The notes: generated by a model not told the origin, from the sequence alone. A stretch of DNA of 64,000 nucleotides from Litsea cubeba (GCA_012931725.1 CM022951.1:32177599-32241598), one strand, 5' to 3'; positions 22,075 to 33,369 are shown, numbered from the stretch's first letter. Numbers and translations: made by a program.

Positions 22075-23547
22075 ATGAATTGGCTGCTTTAGAGAAAAAT
22101 CATACGTAGGATATTGTCCCCTCTCCTTTGGGTGTAAAACCTATTGGCTGCAAGTGGATCTTTTCTCTCAAGTTAAAATCAGATGGCACTCTAGATCGGT
22201 ATAAGGCGCGCCTTGTTGCTCTCGGAAATCGGCAGGAATATGGCATTGATTATGATGAAACCTTTGCTCCCGTCGCCAAGATGACCACCGTACGCATCAT
22301 CCTTGCTGTTGCTGCCTCTCAGTCCTGGCCTCTCTATCAAATGGATGTCAAAAATGCGTTTCTTCATGGTGATCTCAAAGAAGACGTTTATATGCGTCCA
22401 CCTCTGGGGTCCTCTTCTAGGAAGGGTATGGTTGCTAAGCTTCGTCGCTCCCTCTATGGTCTGAAGCAAGCTCCTCGTGCATGGTTTGAGAAATTTCAGG
22501 ATGCCCTTCTGCACTTAGATTTTCATCCCAGCCAGTATGATCCTTCCATGTTCTTACATCATGATCCGTCCGGCATTACTGTACTTCTGCTCTATGTTGA
22601 TGACATTGTCATTACTGGTCCTAATGCTCAAATGATTCAGGCACTCCAAGCTTCTCTTCATCAGACATTTCAAATGAAGGATCTAAGCCCCTTACACTAT
22701 TTCCTTGGCCTTGAAGTTCATCAATCGCCTAAGGTATAGTTCTCAATCAGCACAAATATACGGTTGATCTTATTGAATTGGCTGGGCTTACTTCTTCAGC
22801 TCCGGTCGATACGCCGATCGAACTGAATGTTAAACTCAGTAAAGAGGAGGATGATCTTCTTCCGGATCCTACCGCATATCGCCAGTTAGTGGGTAGCTTG
22901 ATCTACCTCATGATCACGCGTCCTGATATCTCATTTGCGGTCAATCTCATGAGTCAGTTCTTGACTACTCCTCGGCATCTTCATATGGCTGCTATTCGTC
23001 ACATCATTCGGTACCTTATTCGCACACCAACTCGCGGGTTGTTTTTTCCATCAGACAATCCTCTTTCTCTCAAAGCTTATTCAGATGCTGATTGGGCTGG
23101 TTGTCCGGATACTCGCAGATCAACCACAGGATGGTGCATGTTCTTGGGTGATAGTCTCATTTCCTAGAAATGCAAGAAACATGAAAAAGTTTCCAAATCC
23201 TCTACTGAGGCTGAGTACCGGAGCTATGTCCGCTGCCTGCTCAGAAATACTTTGGCTCCGTGGTCTGCTCTCTGACATTGGATTTCCTGCAGAAGGAGCT
23301 ACCCCCCTCTATGCAGATAATACAAGTACCATTCGGATTACTGAGAATCCTATTTTTCATGAACGTACTAAACACATCGAGGTTGATTGTCACTTCATAC
23401 GGGATGAGTTTAAACGTAATGTCCAGCCTTCCGCATGTCTCCACTGAGTTTCAAATTGCTGATATTCTTACTAAAGGTCTTCCCCGACCTCGCCATCAAT
23501 TCTTGGTTGGCAAATTGCTGCTCGTTGATTCTCCCGCATCAATTTGA
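22075..23547 (+). pseudogene. Copia 1 pol, 3' part (RT and RNase H), broken
   Basis: Continues the copia gene after the gypsy insertion. Stop TAG at 22107-22109 where copia 2 has Trp (HTWDIVPS). RT follows with DVKNAFLHGDL, YGLKQAPRAW and LLYVDDIVITG (22128-22739). A one-base deletion at about 22733 shifts the frame after HQSPK. RNase H region 22778-23167 carries YSDADWAGC and ends in TAG 23165-23167, again a Trp codon in copia 2. A further shift comes before HERTKHIEVDCHFIR, then IADILTKGLPRPRHQF to 23547. It is clearly non-functional. Confidence 0.93.
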
Positions 23548-23554
23548 GGGGGGG
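23545..23554 (+). other. Copia 1 polypurine tract
   Basis: GAGGGGGGG-rich run directly before the right LTR (TGTTAAG at 23555). Confidence 0.85.
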
Positions 23555-23844
23555 TGTTAAGATGGCCCACGACCCATGAAGGGGCCCAAGGCCCATCAGT
23601 CCAACAAGCTTACATATATCACGTTGATTTGATTTGGATTTGATTGAGTCATTGATTGATTATGCTGTAAATATTAAATTGATTGCTTTCCTAACTTAGT
23701 TTAGTGATTAGCTAATTTACTTTGTAAATTGCCTTGATTAAGGCTTGTAATTCCTATATATACATGTAGTGGTTCTCCAAGAGAGACACAAAAGATTAAT
23801 ACAATCTCAGTGAATATTATTCAAGTTCTTTCGTGAGTTTGTCA
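23555..23844 (+). repeat. Copia 1 right (3') LTR
   Basis: 290 bp, three substitutions from the left LTR (T/A, A/T and A/G). Confidence 0.93.
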
Positions 23845-23849
23845 CCAGC

Positions 23850-24840
23850 TCACTAGTCGAAAAGGCCAATATGGAAGGGTCCAAGGAAGCAAAGAAAGAC
23901 TTAACTAAAAGCTTTCTCCATGGCTCCATTTTCCAAGTCCTTATATCCTATTCATCCCTGCAAAAAAACACAATTATGAGTAATCATGAATCAAGAGTGC
24001 CTTGCATCTACAGATGCAACCTCTGGCATATTTCTTCTAACATATTAACTCCACCCCATCCTTCTCAAATCTCATATTACTGATCAACATACATCCCTAC
24101 AAGTTTATATAGTCTAGCGAAAACAAATCTAAAAGGCTCCTTCCCTCCCATAAATATCCCCAAACTGTTACCCTATCACCTTCACCCATCAAATACCAGA
24201 TTCCCCTAGAAAAAAGTTCTACTAACTTCGACTTGGCCTCCCCCAGTACTGACAACCCATTCCATATTCTTGACCCTTACCCTCCAGAACTCCACCTGGC
24301 TCCAAACCCCTACTACCACCCCGATATTTTCGACTATCATGTTTCTCCACGAGACCTTTCCTTCACAAACCTATGTCACCACATGCTCAAAAAGGCCCAT
24401 TTTCTATCTGTAATTCCTACTAACCCTAACCCACCACTTATTCCATTTCCACTCCAAAACCGACCGATGTTCTTGAAAATAAGACAAGCATTCATAGAAT
24501 ATTTGATTAACATAAGAAACGGCTTACCCCAACATAGTTAGGACAAAGCTTTGATGATGATGATGATGAGTAAATGGCTTAGAAGTATGATTTTGATTAA
24601 AAATATATATAATTAGTAAATGAGCCCCTTCCACGGGCAAATAGAATGAAAGATCTAATTTTGCATTTGCAATATAAAAATAATGCGGAATGAAATTGAG
24701 AATTAATGACATAATACATATTTATAGCCTCTGCTTTAGCTAATAATTCTCCACAGTCCTTGATTCAGAAAAGAAGTGCATGACTTCAGCACAAAGTTAA
24801 TAAATTAATAAAAAAAAATCCCAGATAAACAGAAAACCAA
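23850..24840. other. Intron sequence between copia 1 and exon h
   Basis: Mostly unassigned. Plus-strand 24233-24541 is open for 102 codons, rich in Pro and His with no recognised domain. It overlaps an RTE tail at its end and is more likely chance than a gene. Confidence 0.4.
24526..24570 (+). repeat. RTE-type LINE 3' tail fragment with (GAT)n
   Basis: CCCCAACATAGTTAGGACAA then AGCTTTGATGATGATG. This is the last ~45 bp of the same family found at 43052, 46739, 49365 and 60715. Confidence 0.7.
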
Positions 24841-24841
24841 C

Positions 24842-24944
24842 CTCAGCAGTATGTCTTCCATAAACCACACACACCTCCATTCCATTGCCATGCCTCATTC
24901 TTAGAAGTACTCTTCTTACATAAGTTGCCAGAGATGCCGTATGC
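24842..24944 (-). CDS. MOCOS/ABA3: MOCOS exon h: HTASLATYVRR...GMEVCVVYG
   Basis: Exon of 103 nt between acceptor GTTTTAG and donor GTTGGT. G completes the Arg codon across a 21-kb intron; then HTASLATYVRRVLL and RHGNGMEVCVVYG, ending on a full codon. It is flanked on both sides by introns above 20 kb, so it sits as an island of about 100 bp in repeats. Confidence 0.94.
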
Positions 24945-25203
24945 CTAAAACAGAAACAAACAATACATAGATCAAGTTCAAGACCTTCTGCTTTATAGTT
25001 AAACATAAGCAAAAAGAGTATAATATGGAACAATTTATGTGCACTTGATCAATGCCTTGTACAAAAACACAAAATTTTAGCGAACAGATAGCCAACCACA
25101 TTTTATTTGTATTAATAATGATCAAGGTGCACATAACACCATTCATTACAGAGAACCAACTAGAAAAGGATCAGAACAATTGCACTAAAATCATCATAAA
25201 TAT

Positions 25204-26372
25204 AAGCGAAAATTTCAAAAAAGCATAAAGGGAGCGACTATTTCCACATCCCTTCTTGCTCGGTGCACATCCATTCATGGGACCCCTCATGGATCCCTCT
25301 AGCACCTTCCCAAAATACCCTTGTCCCCTCCCTCTCTCCCTCTCCCTTCTCGGCCAGCCCGGTCCCACCTCCGCCCGCCCTCTCCCTCCCTCCCTCTGTC
25401 CGTCTCCATCTCCCTCTCCCTGTTTATCTCCATCTCCTTCTCCGGTCCTTTTCCCTCCCTCTCCCTCATTTGATATCCCTCTCCTTCTCCTGTCTCTCTC
25501 CCTATCCCTCTTTCTCTCTCCCGCTTCTTCTCCCTACTCAGCTCTGCATGGCCGAATGGGAGGGGGATGGCGATCAAGGAGGAGGGAGAGGGAGAGAGAC
25601 AGGGAAAGATAGAGAGGGAGATGGCGCGGGCGGTGGTAGGTGTTGGGCGGCAAGCAGCGAGAGGGAGAGAGACAGGGAGAAGGAGAGGGAGAGAGATCAG
25701 AGAAGGAGAGGGAAAGAGACAGGGAGAGGGAAAGGGAGACCGAGAGAGGGAGAGAGGGAGAGGCCGGGAAGAGGTGGGAGTCGGGCTGGGAGAGGGAGAG
25801 AGGGAGGGGACAAGGGTATTTTTTGAAGGTGCTTGAGGGGTCCATGAGGGGTCCCATGAATGGATGTACACCGAGCAAGAAAGGATGTGCAAATAGTCGC
25901 TCCATAAACTTTGGCTCATTTTCAAAAAAGTACATGAAGATTTGAATATTTCAAAGAAGTACAAAAGTTTTTCACAATTCTTTCAATAAAGTCCTTTCCA
26001 TATAATCCTTTTAATAAATGACAAAAATATCGTTCCCTTACGATAGGTTTTGTCTTTTCTCAACTTCTTTCCTCCCCAAAATTGACCGTTTTGATTTTGA
26101 TGATCATAACCATCCAGTGAAGCTAGTTTTTTTAGTCATTTGGAATGCATTTTTTTAACCATCCATGCATAAAGGTTGTTGAAGCGGGCCCCACTAGGTC
26201 ATTTGGTTTAGACTAGATCATTTCTCTTAAATGATTTAATAAAGGGGAAATTTTGAAAAATAACTTGATTGAAGGAATTGTGGAAAGCTTTTATACTTTT
26301 TTGAAATATTCAAATCTCCATGTACTTTTTGGAAAATAAGCCAAAAGTTATATACCTATTTGAAATTTTCCC
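25204..26372. mobile_element. MITE-like element with ~110-bp terminal inverted repeats, split by a foldback element
   Basis: Right arm (about 26245-26372, read in reverse: GAAAATTTCAAATAGG..., CTTTTGGCTTATTTTCC, GTACATGGAGATTTGAATAT) matches the left side once the foldback 25230-25903 is skipped: GAAAATTTCAAAAAAGC at 25208, then CTTTGGCTCATTTTCAAAAA and GTACATGAAGATTTGAATAT from 25909. TAAATAT flanks both ends (25197-25203, 26373-26379), a possible 7-8-bp target duplication. There is no coding capacity. Confidence 0.75.
25230..25903. mobile_element. Foldback element with long inverted arms and pyrimidine/purine interior
   Basis: 674 bp. Outer arms of about 105 bp (25230-25340 against 25795-25903) are near-identical inverted copies starting GGAGCGACTATTT and carrying CCATTCATGGGACCCCTCAT. 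Inside, a CT-rich arm (25320-25545) faces a GA-rich arm (25556-25830), so almost the whole element can fold on itself around a centre near 25550 (GCATGGCCGAATGG). ATAAA flanks both ends (25225-25229, 25904-25908). The long Ser/Pro and Arg/Glu ORFs in all frames here are products of simple sequence. Confidence 0.85.
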
Positions 26373-26473
26373 TAAATATGATCGGAAAACGATCATAACA
26401 ATTTTTTACCTAAGGGAACATCACAAAAAAAATCATTTAAAACAAAGATTTTCAACAAAATCAAGGTTAAATA

Positions 26474-26782
26474 TGTTAAAGTATCCAGAACATAAACTAG
26501 AAGCATACAAGAGAGAGAGTTTGCAGGAGAGTTTGCAAGAGAATTGCATATCTTTGTATTGACGATGAATCCTTATATAACACAATATTGCCTAGATTAG
26601 AGCATCTAATTACATGATTACAGAAAATGTTAAGGTAACTAGGATCTAATTACAAGATTACAGCCTTAACTAAAGAGATTAGTATCTATCGAATCTATTG
26701 ACAACTCATACAGGGGCTGACCCAGAACATGGGTCGAGCTGACCCATTAGGTCGGTTTGACATGTTGGCCTATTTCTTTACA
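26474..26782 (-). repeat. Copia 3 3' LTR
   Basis: Plus strand TGTTAAAGTATCC ... TTTCTTTACA. The polypurine tract in element orientation is GCTTGAGAGGGGG, directly adjacent at 26783-26795. Confidence 0.9.
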
Positions 26783-27979
26783 CCCCCTCTCAAGCTTTGG
26801 ATGGGAGAAAGTGACCATCGAGAGCTTGGAAACTAGCTCCGAAAAGCGAGAAGTGGAGTGACTCTTGGTGAAAAAATCTGCTATCTGAGCAGCTGATGAG
26901 ATTTGAAAGAGCCATATAGTACCACTCCGAACATGTTGACGGATGAAATGACAGTCAACTTCAAGATGCTTGGATCGTTCATGGAAGACATCATTTGTTG
27001 CCAATTTCCGTGCACTTTCACTGTCCGTAAAGAGAGGGGTAGATTTAGGAACAAGAACTCCTAAATCCCGAAGTAACCAGCGAAGCCAAATAATTTCAGT
27101 AGTGGTGTGAGATACAGCACGATATTCAGCTTCAGTGGAAGAGCGTGAGACAACTTCCTGTTTCTTGCTCTTCCAAGAGATAAGAGAGGAGCCAAGAAAA
27201 ATGGAGAAACCTGTTGTAGAGCGCCGATCATTGACATCTCCTGCCCAGTCGGAATCAGAATAGCCATGCAGGGTAAGATTTTGACTGGAGGAAAGAAGGA
27301 GGGCACGGTTGGAACTTCCTTGTAAGTATTTCAGTATGCGCAGTACAGCAGCCCAATGAATATGAGTTGGTTGCGCAACAAATTGGCTCACCACATGTAC
27401 CGCAAAGGCAATATCTGGTCTGGTAATCGTAAGATAAACCAAGCTGCCAACCACCTCACGATAACGAGTAGGATCAGAAAGTAGATCTCCATCAGTAGTG
27501 CGGAGCTTCAGATTATGTTCAATTGGAGTAGAGACAGGTTTGAGATCTGTGAGTCCAGCTCTATGGAGAACATCATTACAGTATTTTGTTTGAGACAAAA
27601 GATATCCTGTGGGAGAGTAGGCAACCTCAATGCCTAGAAAGTACCGCAGATGGCCCAAATCTTTCATCTCAAACTGTCGATGAAGAAAATGCTTCAAGGA
27701 TAGAATACTAGGAGCATCATTGCCAGTGATAATCATATCATCAACATAGAATAACAGAAAAACACATCCAAATCACGAGTAGCGAGTGAAGAGAGCGGAG
27801 TCATGAGCACTCTGAGAGAAACCAAAATTGATGATGCTGGTGCTAAACCGTTCAAACCAAGCACGAGGGGCTTGTTTGAGTCCATATAAAGCACGTTTGA
27901 GACGACACACAGAATGAGGAGGTCTCACAACACCTGGAGGAGGATGCATATAGATTTCTTCGTGAAGGAATCCATTCAA
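26747..27979 (-). pseudogene. Copia 3 pol: end of RT and RNase H
   Basis: Two open pieces: 27773-27979 with NGFLHEEIYMHPPPG and YGLKQAPRAWFERF, and 26747-27736 with MIITGNDAPS, MKDLGHLRYFLGIEV, YSDSDWAGD and HERSKHLEVDCHFIRQ. The two are separated by a frameshift close to the catalytic YVDD region, so the RT is interrupted. Confidence 0.9.
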
Positions 27980-28012
27980 AAATGCATTCTTGACATCAAG
28001 CTGGCAGAGAGG

Positions 28013-29956
28013 TCAACGTCTAACAGCGGCAACAGAGATAAAAGTACGGACAGTTGTCATCTTAGCAACCGGAGCAAAGGTCTCCTCATAATCTACCCCA
28101 TATTCTTGTGTGTAGCCCTTTGCAACCAAGCGAGCTTTATAACGATCAACAGAACCATCAGATTTGGTCTTGATCTTAAAAATCCATTTGCAGCCAATAG
28201 CCCGTTTTCCGGAGGGAAGAGGAACAAGGTCCCATGTTTGAGTTTTCTGAAGAGCTGCAAGTTCTTCATCAATGGCAGATCTCCAGTGCGGATGAGCAAT
28301 GGCCTCCTTATAGGATTGTGGTTCTGTCAAAGTATGAATTGCTGCAAGGAAGGACTTATATGATGGAAAAAAATGATCAGTACAAACAAAGCCAAACCGA
28401 GATGGAGGAATTCTGGTGCGCAAGGGGTACTTTCGAGTGGGAGGAGGATCCTGCACATCTAGAGCAGAGGAGATAGGCCCATGGTCAGAAGTAAGAGGTT
28501 GTGCTGCAGATTCCGAAGAAGCAGACGGACGTTTGGGCCGACGATGATATACCTGCAGGGGTAGAGGAGAAGAGGTATCGGAGGGAAACAGATTTGGAAA
28601 GGAATCAAGAGGATAGATCGTAGGTGGCTCAGGAGAAGAAGATTGTGTAGGTAATGTATAGAAAGGTATATGTTCCAGAAATGTGACATTACGAGAGACC
28701 CGTAACCTATTGGTTTTAGGATCATAGCATCGATAGCCTTTTTGTTCGATGCCATACCATAAGAAGACACAGACAGTGGATTTTAGGGAAAGTTTGGTTC
28801 TCTCATTATCATGCAACAGAACAAAACAGGTGCAGCCAAAAACTTTGATATGAGATAAGTCAGGTTGACAAGAGAACAATTTTTCATAGGGAGATGTGCC
28901 AGATAAAACAGATGATGGTGTTCTGTTAATCAGATAGATCGCAGTCAGTACTGCTTCCCCCCAGAATTGTAGAGGAACATGTGAGGAATAAATCAAGGAT
29001 CTAGCAGTCTCTATAATATGTCTGTGTTTCCATTCTGCTACACCATTCTGCTGTGGTGTGGCAGGACAGGATAATTGAGCTAATGTCCCTTGACTGGTTA
29101 GGTAAGAACGGAATTTGTGGGACATGTATTCTCCCCCAGAATCAGACCTGAATATTTTAATCCTCTTATCAAATTGAGTGGAAACCATGGTGGAGAAAGC
29201 AGTGTAGATAGTGTATAACTCAGAACGGTGTTTCATTAAATATAACCATGTGTATCTAGTGAAATCATCAATAAACAACACATAATAAATGGAACCACCT
29301 TTCATTGGCTGAGAGGCAGGTCCCCAGACATCAGAATGCACCAAATCGAAAGGAGCATCAATAAAAGAAGTGCTTTTATTATAAGGGAATGCATGTTGTT
29401 TACCAAATTGGCAACCAAAACAAGTAGAAATGTCTGAAACAGAAATATTTCCAAATACACCACTAGTAAGTAAAAGCTTCATTTTATTCAAAGATAAATG
29501 GCCTAGGCGAGACTGCCAAAGGGCAAAAGGTGATGGAGATGAAACGAGAGCGGCAGGGGATATGCTGGAGAGAGGAAGATGCAGCGACTGAAGATAGTAA
29601 AGTCCTCCCGACCTAAGGCCTATCCCAATCTGTCTCCCGGTGCACGGATCCTGCACAGAACAGCCAGTAGAAGAAAATGAGATAAGAAATCCAGAAGAAG
29701 TCAATTGACTAACAGAGATTAAGTTGATAGACAGGTGAGGAACACACAAAACATTAGTGAGAGAAATCAACTTATTTGAAACGGAGCCAATAAGAGAGAC
29801 TGGTAGAGGAGTGGCATCAGCTGTATGGATGGTGAGAGAGCTAGCAGGGGTATAACAATTATGAAGCTTGGAAACATCATTTGTCATATGATAGGATGCA
29901 CCAAAATAAAAAATCCATGTAGTATCAAGAGTACCTGACGGACCAGAAATGGTCAT
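28013..29956 (-). pseudogene. Copia 3 pol: protease end, integrase, start of RT
   Basis: 647 codons. Protease region WIFYFGASYHMT, where the usual Asp of DSGAS is replaced by Tyr-Phe-Gly, so the protease active site is lost. LWQSRLGHLS pre-integrase; integrase with HSDVWGP, SDSGGEY and QQNGVAEWKH (normally AERKH). RT start CKWIFKIKTKSDG and DRYKARLVAKGY. It ends at a stop at 28013 just before the NAFLHG-type motif. Confidence 0.9.
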
Positions 29957-30552
29957 GGCAGAACCAGAGGCTGAGGGTGTAGTGAGGCCATAAACAACTG
30001 TTGCATACGCTCATCAACCATAGCCTGAATCTGAGATGTAAGATCCATTTGTGGAGGCACAAAGTTATCATCTTCAGCAACATTGGCCGCATAGGGTCGT
30101 TGTTGATAAGATTGCATGGGACCACGATTAGGTTGCTGACCAGAGTGTTTGTTCTTATCGTTTGGCCTTTGAGGTCTGGTAGGGCAATCCCGTTTCCAGT
30201 GTCCTTTCTTTTTACAATAATTACAAAAGTCATTGGTACCAGAGGGAAATGAGCGATCATTATGTGGGGTACTAACAGTTGCTGACAGTACATGTGTAGG
30301 TTCCACATGTTTCTTCCTTGTAAGAGAAAACTGAGTTTGTTCTTCTGCCAAAAGTTCCGAGAGTGCCGTATCCACAAAAGGCAGTGGTGACCGATGTAAT
30401 AATTGACCGCGAACATGTTCAAAATCAGGGCGGAGGGCCATAAGAAATTGAACCAGGGGAGTTTGCTGCCTATAGACTTCAAAAGTATGAGCATCATCAG
30501 TTGTTTTAAAATTGGGTTCCATTAGAGCCAGTTGGTCCCATAAGGCAGTCAT
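29953..30552 (-). pseudogene. Copia 3 gag, C-terminal part with zinc knuckle
   Basis: About 199 codons from ALWDQLALMEP through LLHRSPLP to a CCHC knuckle CNYCKKKGHWKRDCP. The end overlaps the next open frame by 4 bp in a different frame; in related copia elements gag and pol are one frame, so this is a lesion. Confidence 0.85.
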
Positions 30553-30941
30553 TTTGATGAAAAATCATGAATGGAGTCATTTCCTTGGTCTGCATTTTTA
30601 ATGTCACATTCTAACTGGTACCGTCGAGCAGCATTAGACTGAGTATATAACCGTGCTAAATGATCCCAAGCGTCCTTAGGATAATTGAATTTAGCCAATT
30701 GATTTCCAATAGATGGGTTGACTGAATTGGCAATCCAAGAATTTATTTTCCCGATGGAAGCTTCCCATTCCTCAAACTTAGCATCCTTACTATCTGGTGG
30801 AGGGATCTGCTGATCAACATATTTCCATAATTTTTGACCTTTGATGAAATTTTGCATGAGATGGGACCAATATGAATAATTTGAGCCATCAAGTATGACA
30901 GTAATACCCGATACATGTCGATCAGAAGACATTTGAAACAA
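30549..30941 (-). pseudogene. Copia 3 gag, N-terminal part
   Basis: 130 codons including ILDGSNYSYWSHLMQNFIKG and WDHLARLYTQSNAARRYQLE, the plant copia gag (UBN2-like) fold. A small indel near 30555 separates it from the rest of gag. Confidence 0.87.
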
Positions 30942-31550
30942 AACAATGTGCTCACAGATGGAAAATAGAAAAAATTAGCCCCAGAAACCAAGTCAGATTT
31001 GAAATCCAACCATAACAACTGTCCAGATCTGAAAAATTCCAATACAGGAGGTCCAGTTGAGTTAAATATCAGCATAGATGGGCCTTACTGAGTGATCAGA
31101 TGATAGATCACAGCTACAGAAAGCAAGCCGAGTGAAAAGAGCCCATAAAATGGTCCAGGCGACCTAGAATCTGGCCACAGATATGATATGTGGGCCCCAC
31201 TGGATGATCAAGGGGATGATCAGATCACACTGTGATCTCTGCCTCAAAAATCCGAAACTCCTCAAGGTGGAAGTTTGATGAAAGCTTGAGAAACCAGAAA
31301 ACTAGACGGTCTTGATGAAAACTGTATACTCAAAAGAAAGAAGTACAAATCAAAGAGATTGGCCTACCTCAGATGAAGCAAAAATCTGAAAAAAATATGT
31401 AGAATTCCCAGAATAAATGGACGACCAGGATGGGGATGATTTCTGATGCAGAGTGATCAACTGGTGGGCCACCTTTGATCACAGCAGGTTGCAGACTTGA
31501 TCCCAGACGAACGGGACTGTATCTTATGCTTGAATGGACAGATGATCAGG

Positions 31551-31562
31551 GCTCTGATACCA
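31551..31562 (-). other. Copia 3 primer-binding site (initiator tRNA-Met)
   Basis: In element orientation TGGTATCAGAGC directly abuts the 5' LTR. Confidence 0.9.
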
Positions 31563-31846
31563 TGTTAAAGTATCCATAACACAAACTAGAAGCATACAAG
31601 AGAGAGAGTTTGCAGGAGAGTTTGCAAGAGAATTGCATATCTTTGTATTGACGATGAATCCTTATATAACACAGTATTGCCTAGATTAGAGGATCTAATT
31701 ACATGATTACAGGAAATGTTAAGGTAACTAGGATCTAATTACAAGATTACAGCCTTAACTAAAGAGATTAGTATCTATCTAATCTATTGACAACTCATAC
31801 AGGGGCTGACCCAGAACATGGGTCGAGCGGACCCATTAGGTCGGTT
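31563..31846 (-). repeat. Copia 3 5' LTR, truncated at its outer end
   Basis: Matches 26474-26757 closely, then stops matching after TTAGGTCGGTT, where the other LTR continues for about 25 bp to TTTACA. Confidence 0.88.
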
Positions 31847-33369
31847 CCTCAAATTGTATGTTTGTGAGCCTGAATATCTGCTAGATGGGTAAACAATTAA
31901 AAATGAACTTAGCAGTTATCTGAACATGCAAGCAACCCCTACCCTACAGAACAGATCTACGAAACTGTTCCACCAAAGCCAACAAAGTAGAGCCTTAAAT
32001 CTGTTTGCTTTAATACCATGATGAACATAATGTTCTTGGGAAGAACCACACAACCGAGAGAAAATTCCTGACCCGACACATCCAACAAGCGAGATAAATC
32101 ACAATTTGGGGTGACTTTTCCAACCAGATTAATAAACTGGTCCGGATTAGGTAGAATAGATTTTTTTTTCCAGCTTGAATGTTAAGCACATACTTCTAAC
32201 CAACCCACCCCAAACTCACTCATCACAGTCGCACCACCAACCTTATTTATAACTTGATCAATAAAGGGGCTAGGTTGATGTTGAGTCCAACTTTATTAAC
32301 TTCGGTCAACCCAACCGAACTCAAAAGGCCAACCCACGCTTTCACTAGCTGTGGCCCAAACAACACAACCAAAAAGTAGAAAATGATAAAATTGGGTTGA
32401 ATCTTACATTTTCTTCTAAATGAATGTTGAGTAATTACTTGCTACTCAACCTACCCAAATATTCAACCTGATTCAGTACATTCTGATTACCAACCTGATT
32501 TACAGCTAGATTAACAAAATAGATGCTTTCACTAGCTGTGGCCCAACCAACACATCCAAAAAGTAGAAAATGATAAAATTGGGTTGAATCATACATTTTC
32601 TTGTAATTGGATGTTGAGTAATTGCTTGCTACACAGCCTACACAAATATTCAACCTGATTCAGTACATTCTGAGTACCAACCTGATTTACAGCTAGATTA
32701 ACAAAATAGATAGGTTGGGGTTGGGTCCACACTTGTTAGCTTTGGTGGTCAAAGTCAAACTGACCAAATCCATAAAGAACCAAGCCATGTTTTCACTAAT
32801 TGTGAATTTGTGATTCAAATAACAATACAAACAAAAAGAAGAAAATGCTAAATTGGATTAACGAATAATGACAGAAAAAAGAAAAACTATCTTATTAATG
32901 CAAAATAAATGGGCCTAGAGATTTTGGGAAAAAGATCCAACATGTAGAGAGAACATGCAAAAGCAAAGTGATGATGAGTAAGCTGATCAGACATGCAGAA
33001 GCAAGACAAGGAGGAAGAACAACTACACCATTGCCCCTCTTAAAACGTGCACCCTTGTCCCACTTACACACATAAAACATATATAAAATTGGAGAAACCC
33101 CAAGTGGAGCAGGAAGAGCCTTCCTTATTCCAAGCAGTTCAACGGTACAGCCAGAAATAGGAGAGGACATCCTCCAATATCTCACCTACACCATGGTCCT
33201 ATTGATTACAAGAGAGTTTGGGAATTCTAGGTGATCCTTTGGTATCAAATGATCATTGTTTATTTAAGGAATGAATCTATGCTTTGGGTGGACAACTCTC
33301 ATTTGCCTAATCTCAGGGATTACATCCACAATACAGTTTACATATCCTTATCCAAAATATACAACAAAT
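31847..33369. other. Unassigned intron sequence
   Basis: No coding signal was recognised. The minus-strand open stretch 32895-33185 has no known motif. The region contains the tandem duplication listed separately. Confidence 0.4.
32339..32713. repeat. Tandem duplication, 187-bp unit
   Basis: CTTTCACTAGCTGTGGCCCA starts both copies (32339 and 32526), and both run through CAACCTGATTCAGTACATTC and CTGATTTACAGCTAG to the same end. They differ at roughly one base in ten to fifteen. Confidence 0.85.

Larger units (their letters stand above)
9139..23844 (+). mobile_element. Ty1/copia element 1, interrupted by a nested gypsy element
   Basis: Complete copia structure on the plus strand: 290-bp LTRs (9139-9428 and 23555-23844, three differences, about 1%), primer-binding site at 9429, gag-pol, polypurine tract before the right LTR, and CCAGC target duplications. 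The gypsy element 12682-22074 sits inside the pol gene with its own ATGAA duplication. Without it the copia would be about 5.3 kb. It belongs to the same family as copia element 2 (36727-42070). The coding region has frameshifts and stops, so it cannot make a full polyprotein. Confidence 0.95.
2306..24841 (-). other. MOCOS intron between exons h and i (22.5 kb)
   Basis: The intron is bounded by donor GTTGGT at 24841 and acceptor CTTACAAG at 2306-2313. It contains an L1 LINE split by a gypsy solo LTR, and copia element 1 with a nested gypsy element. Non-repeat sequence recognisable as such is limited to about 2.3-4.1 kb, 8.95-9.13 kb and 23.85-24.8 kb. Confidence 0.9.
26474..31846 (-). mobile_element. 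Ty1/copia element 3, degenerate, 5' LTR truncated
   Basis: Minus-strand copia with a 309-bp 3' LTR (26474-26782), broken gag-pol, tRNA-Met primer-binding site at 31551-31562, and a 5' LTR (31563-31846) that lacks its outer ~25 bp. Because of that loss no target duplication can be seen. The family differs from copia 1, 2 and 4. Confidence 0.92.

Noticed and set aside
24233..24541. 102-codon open frame with many Pro and His
   Set aside because: No recognised motif, it sits in a host intron, and its end overlaps an RTE tail; left unassigned.
25256..25964. Several overlapping open frames of 80-221 codons on both strands
   Set aside because: They consist of Ser/Pro/Leu or Arg/Glu/Gly repeats produced by CT- and GA-rich simple sequence in the foldback element; no frame has a domain.
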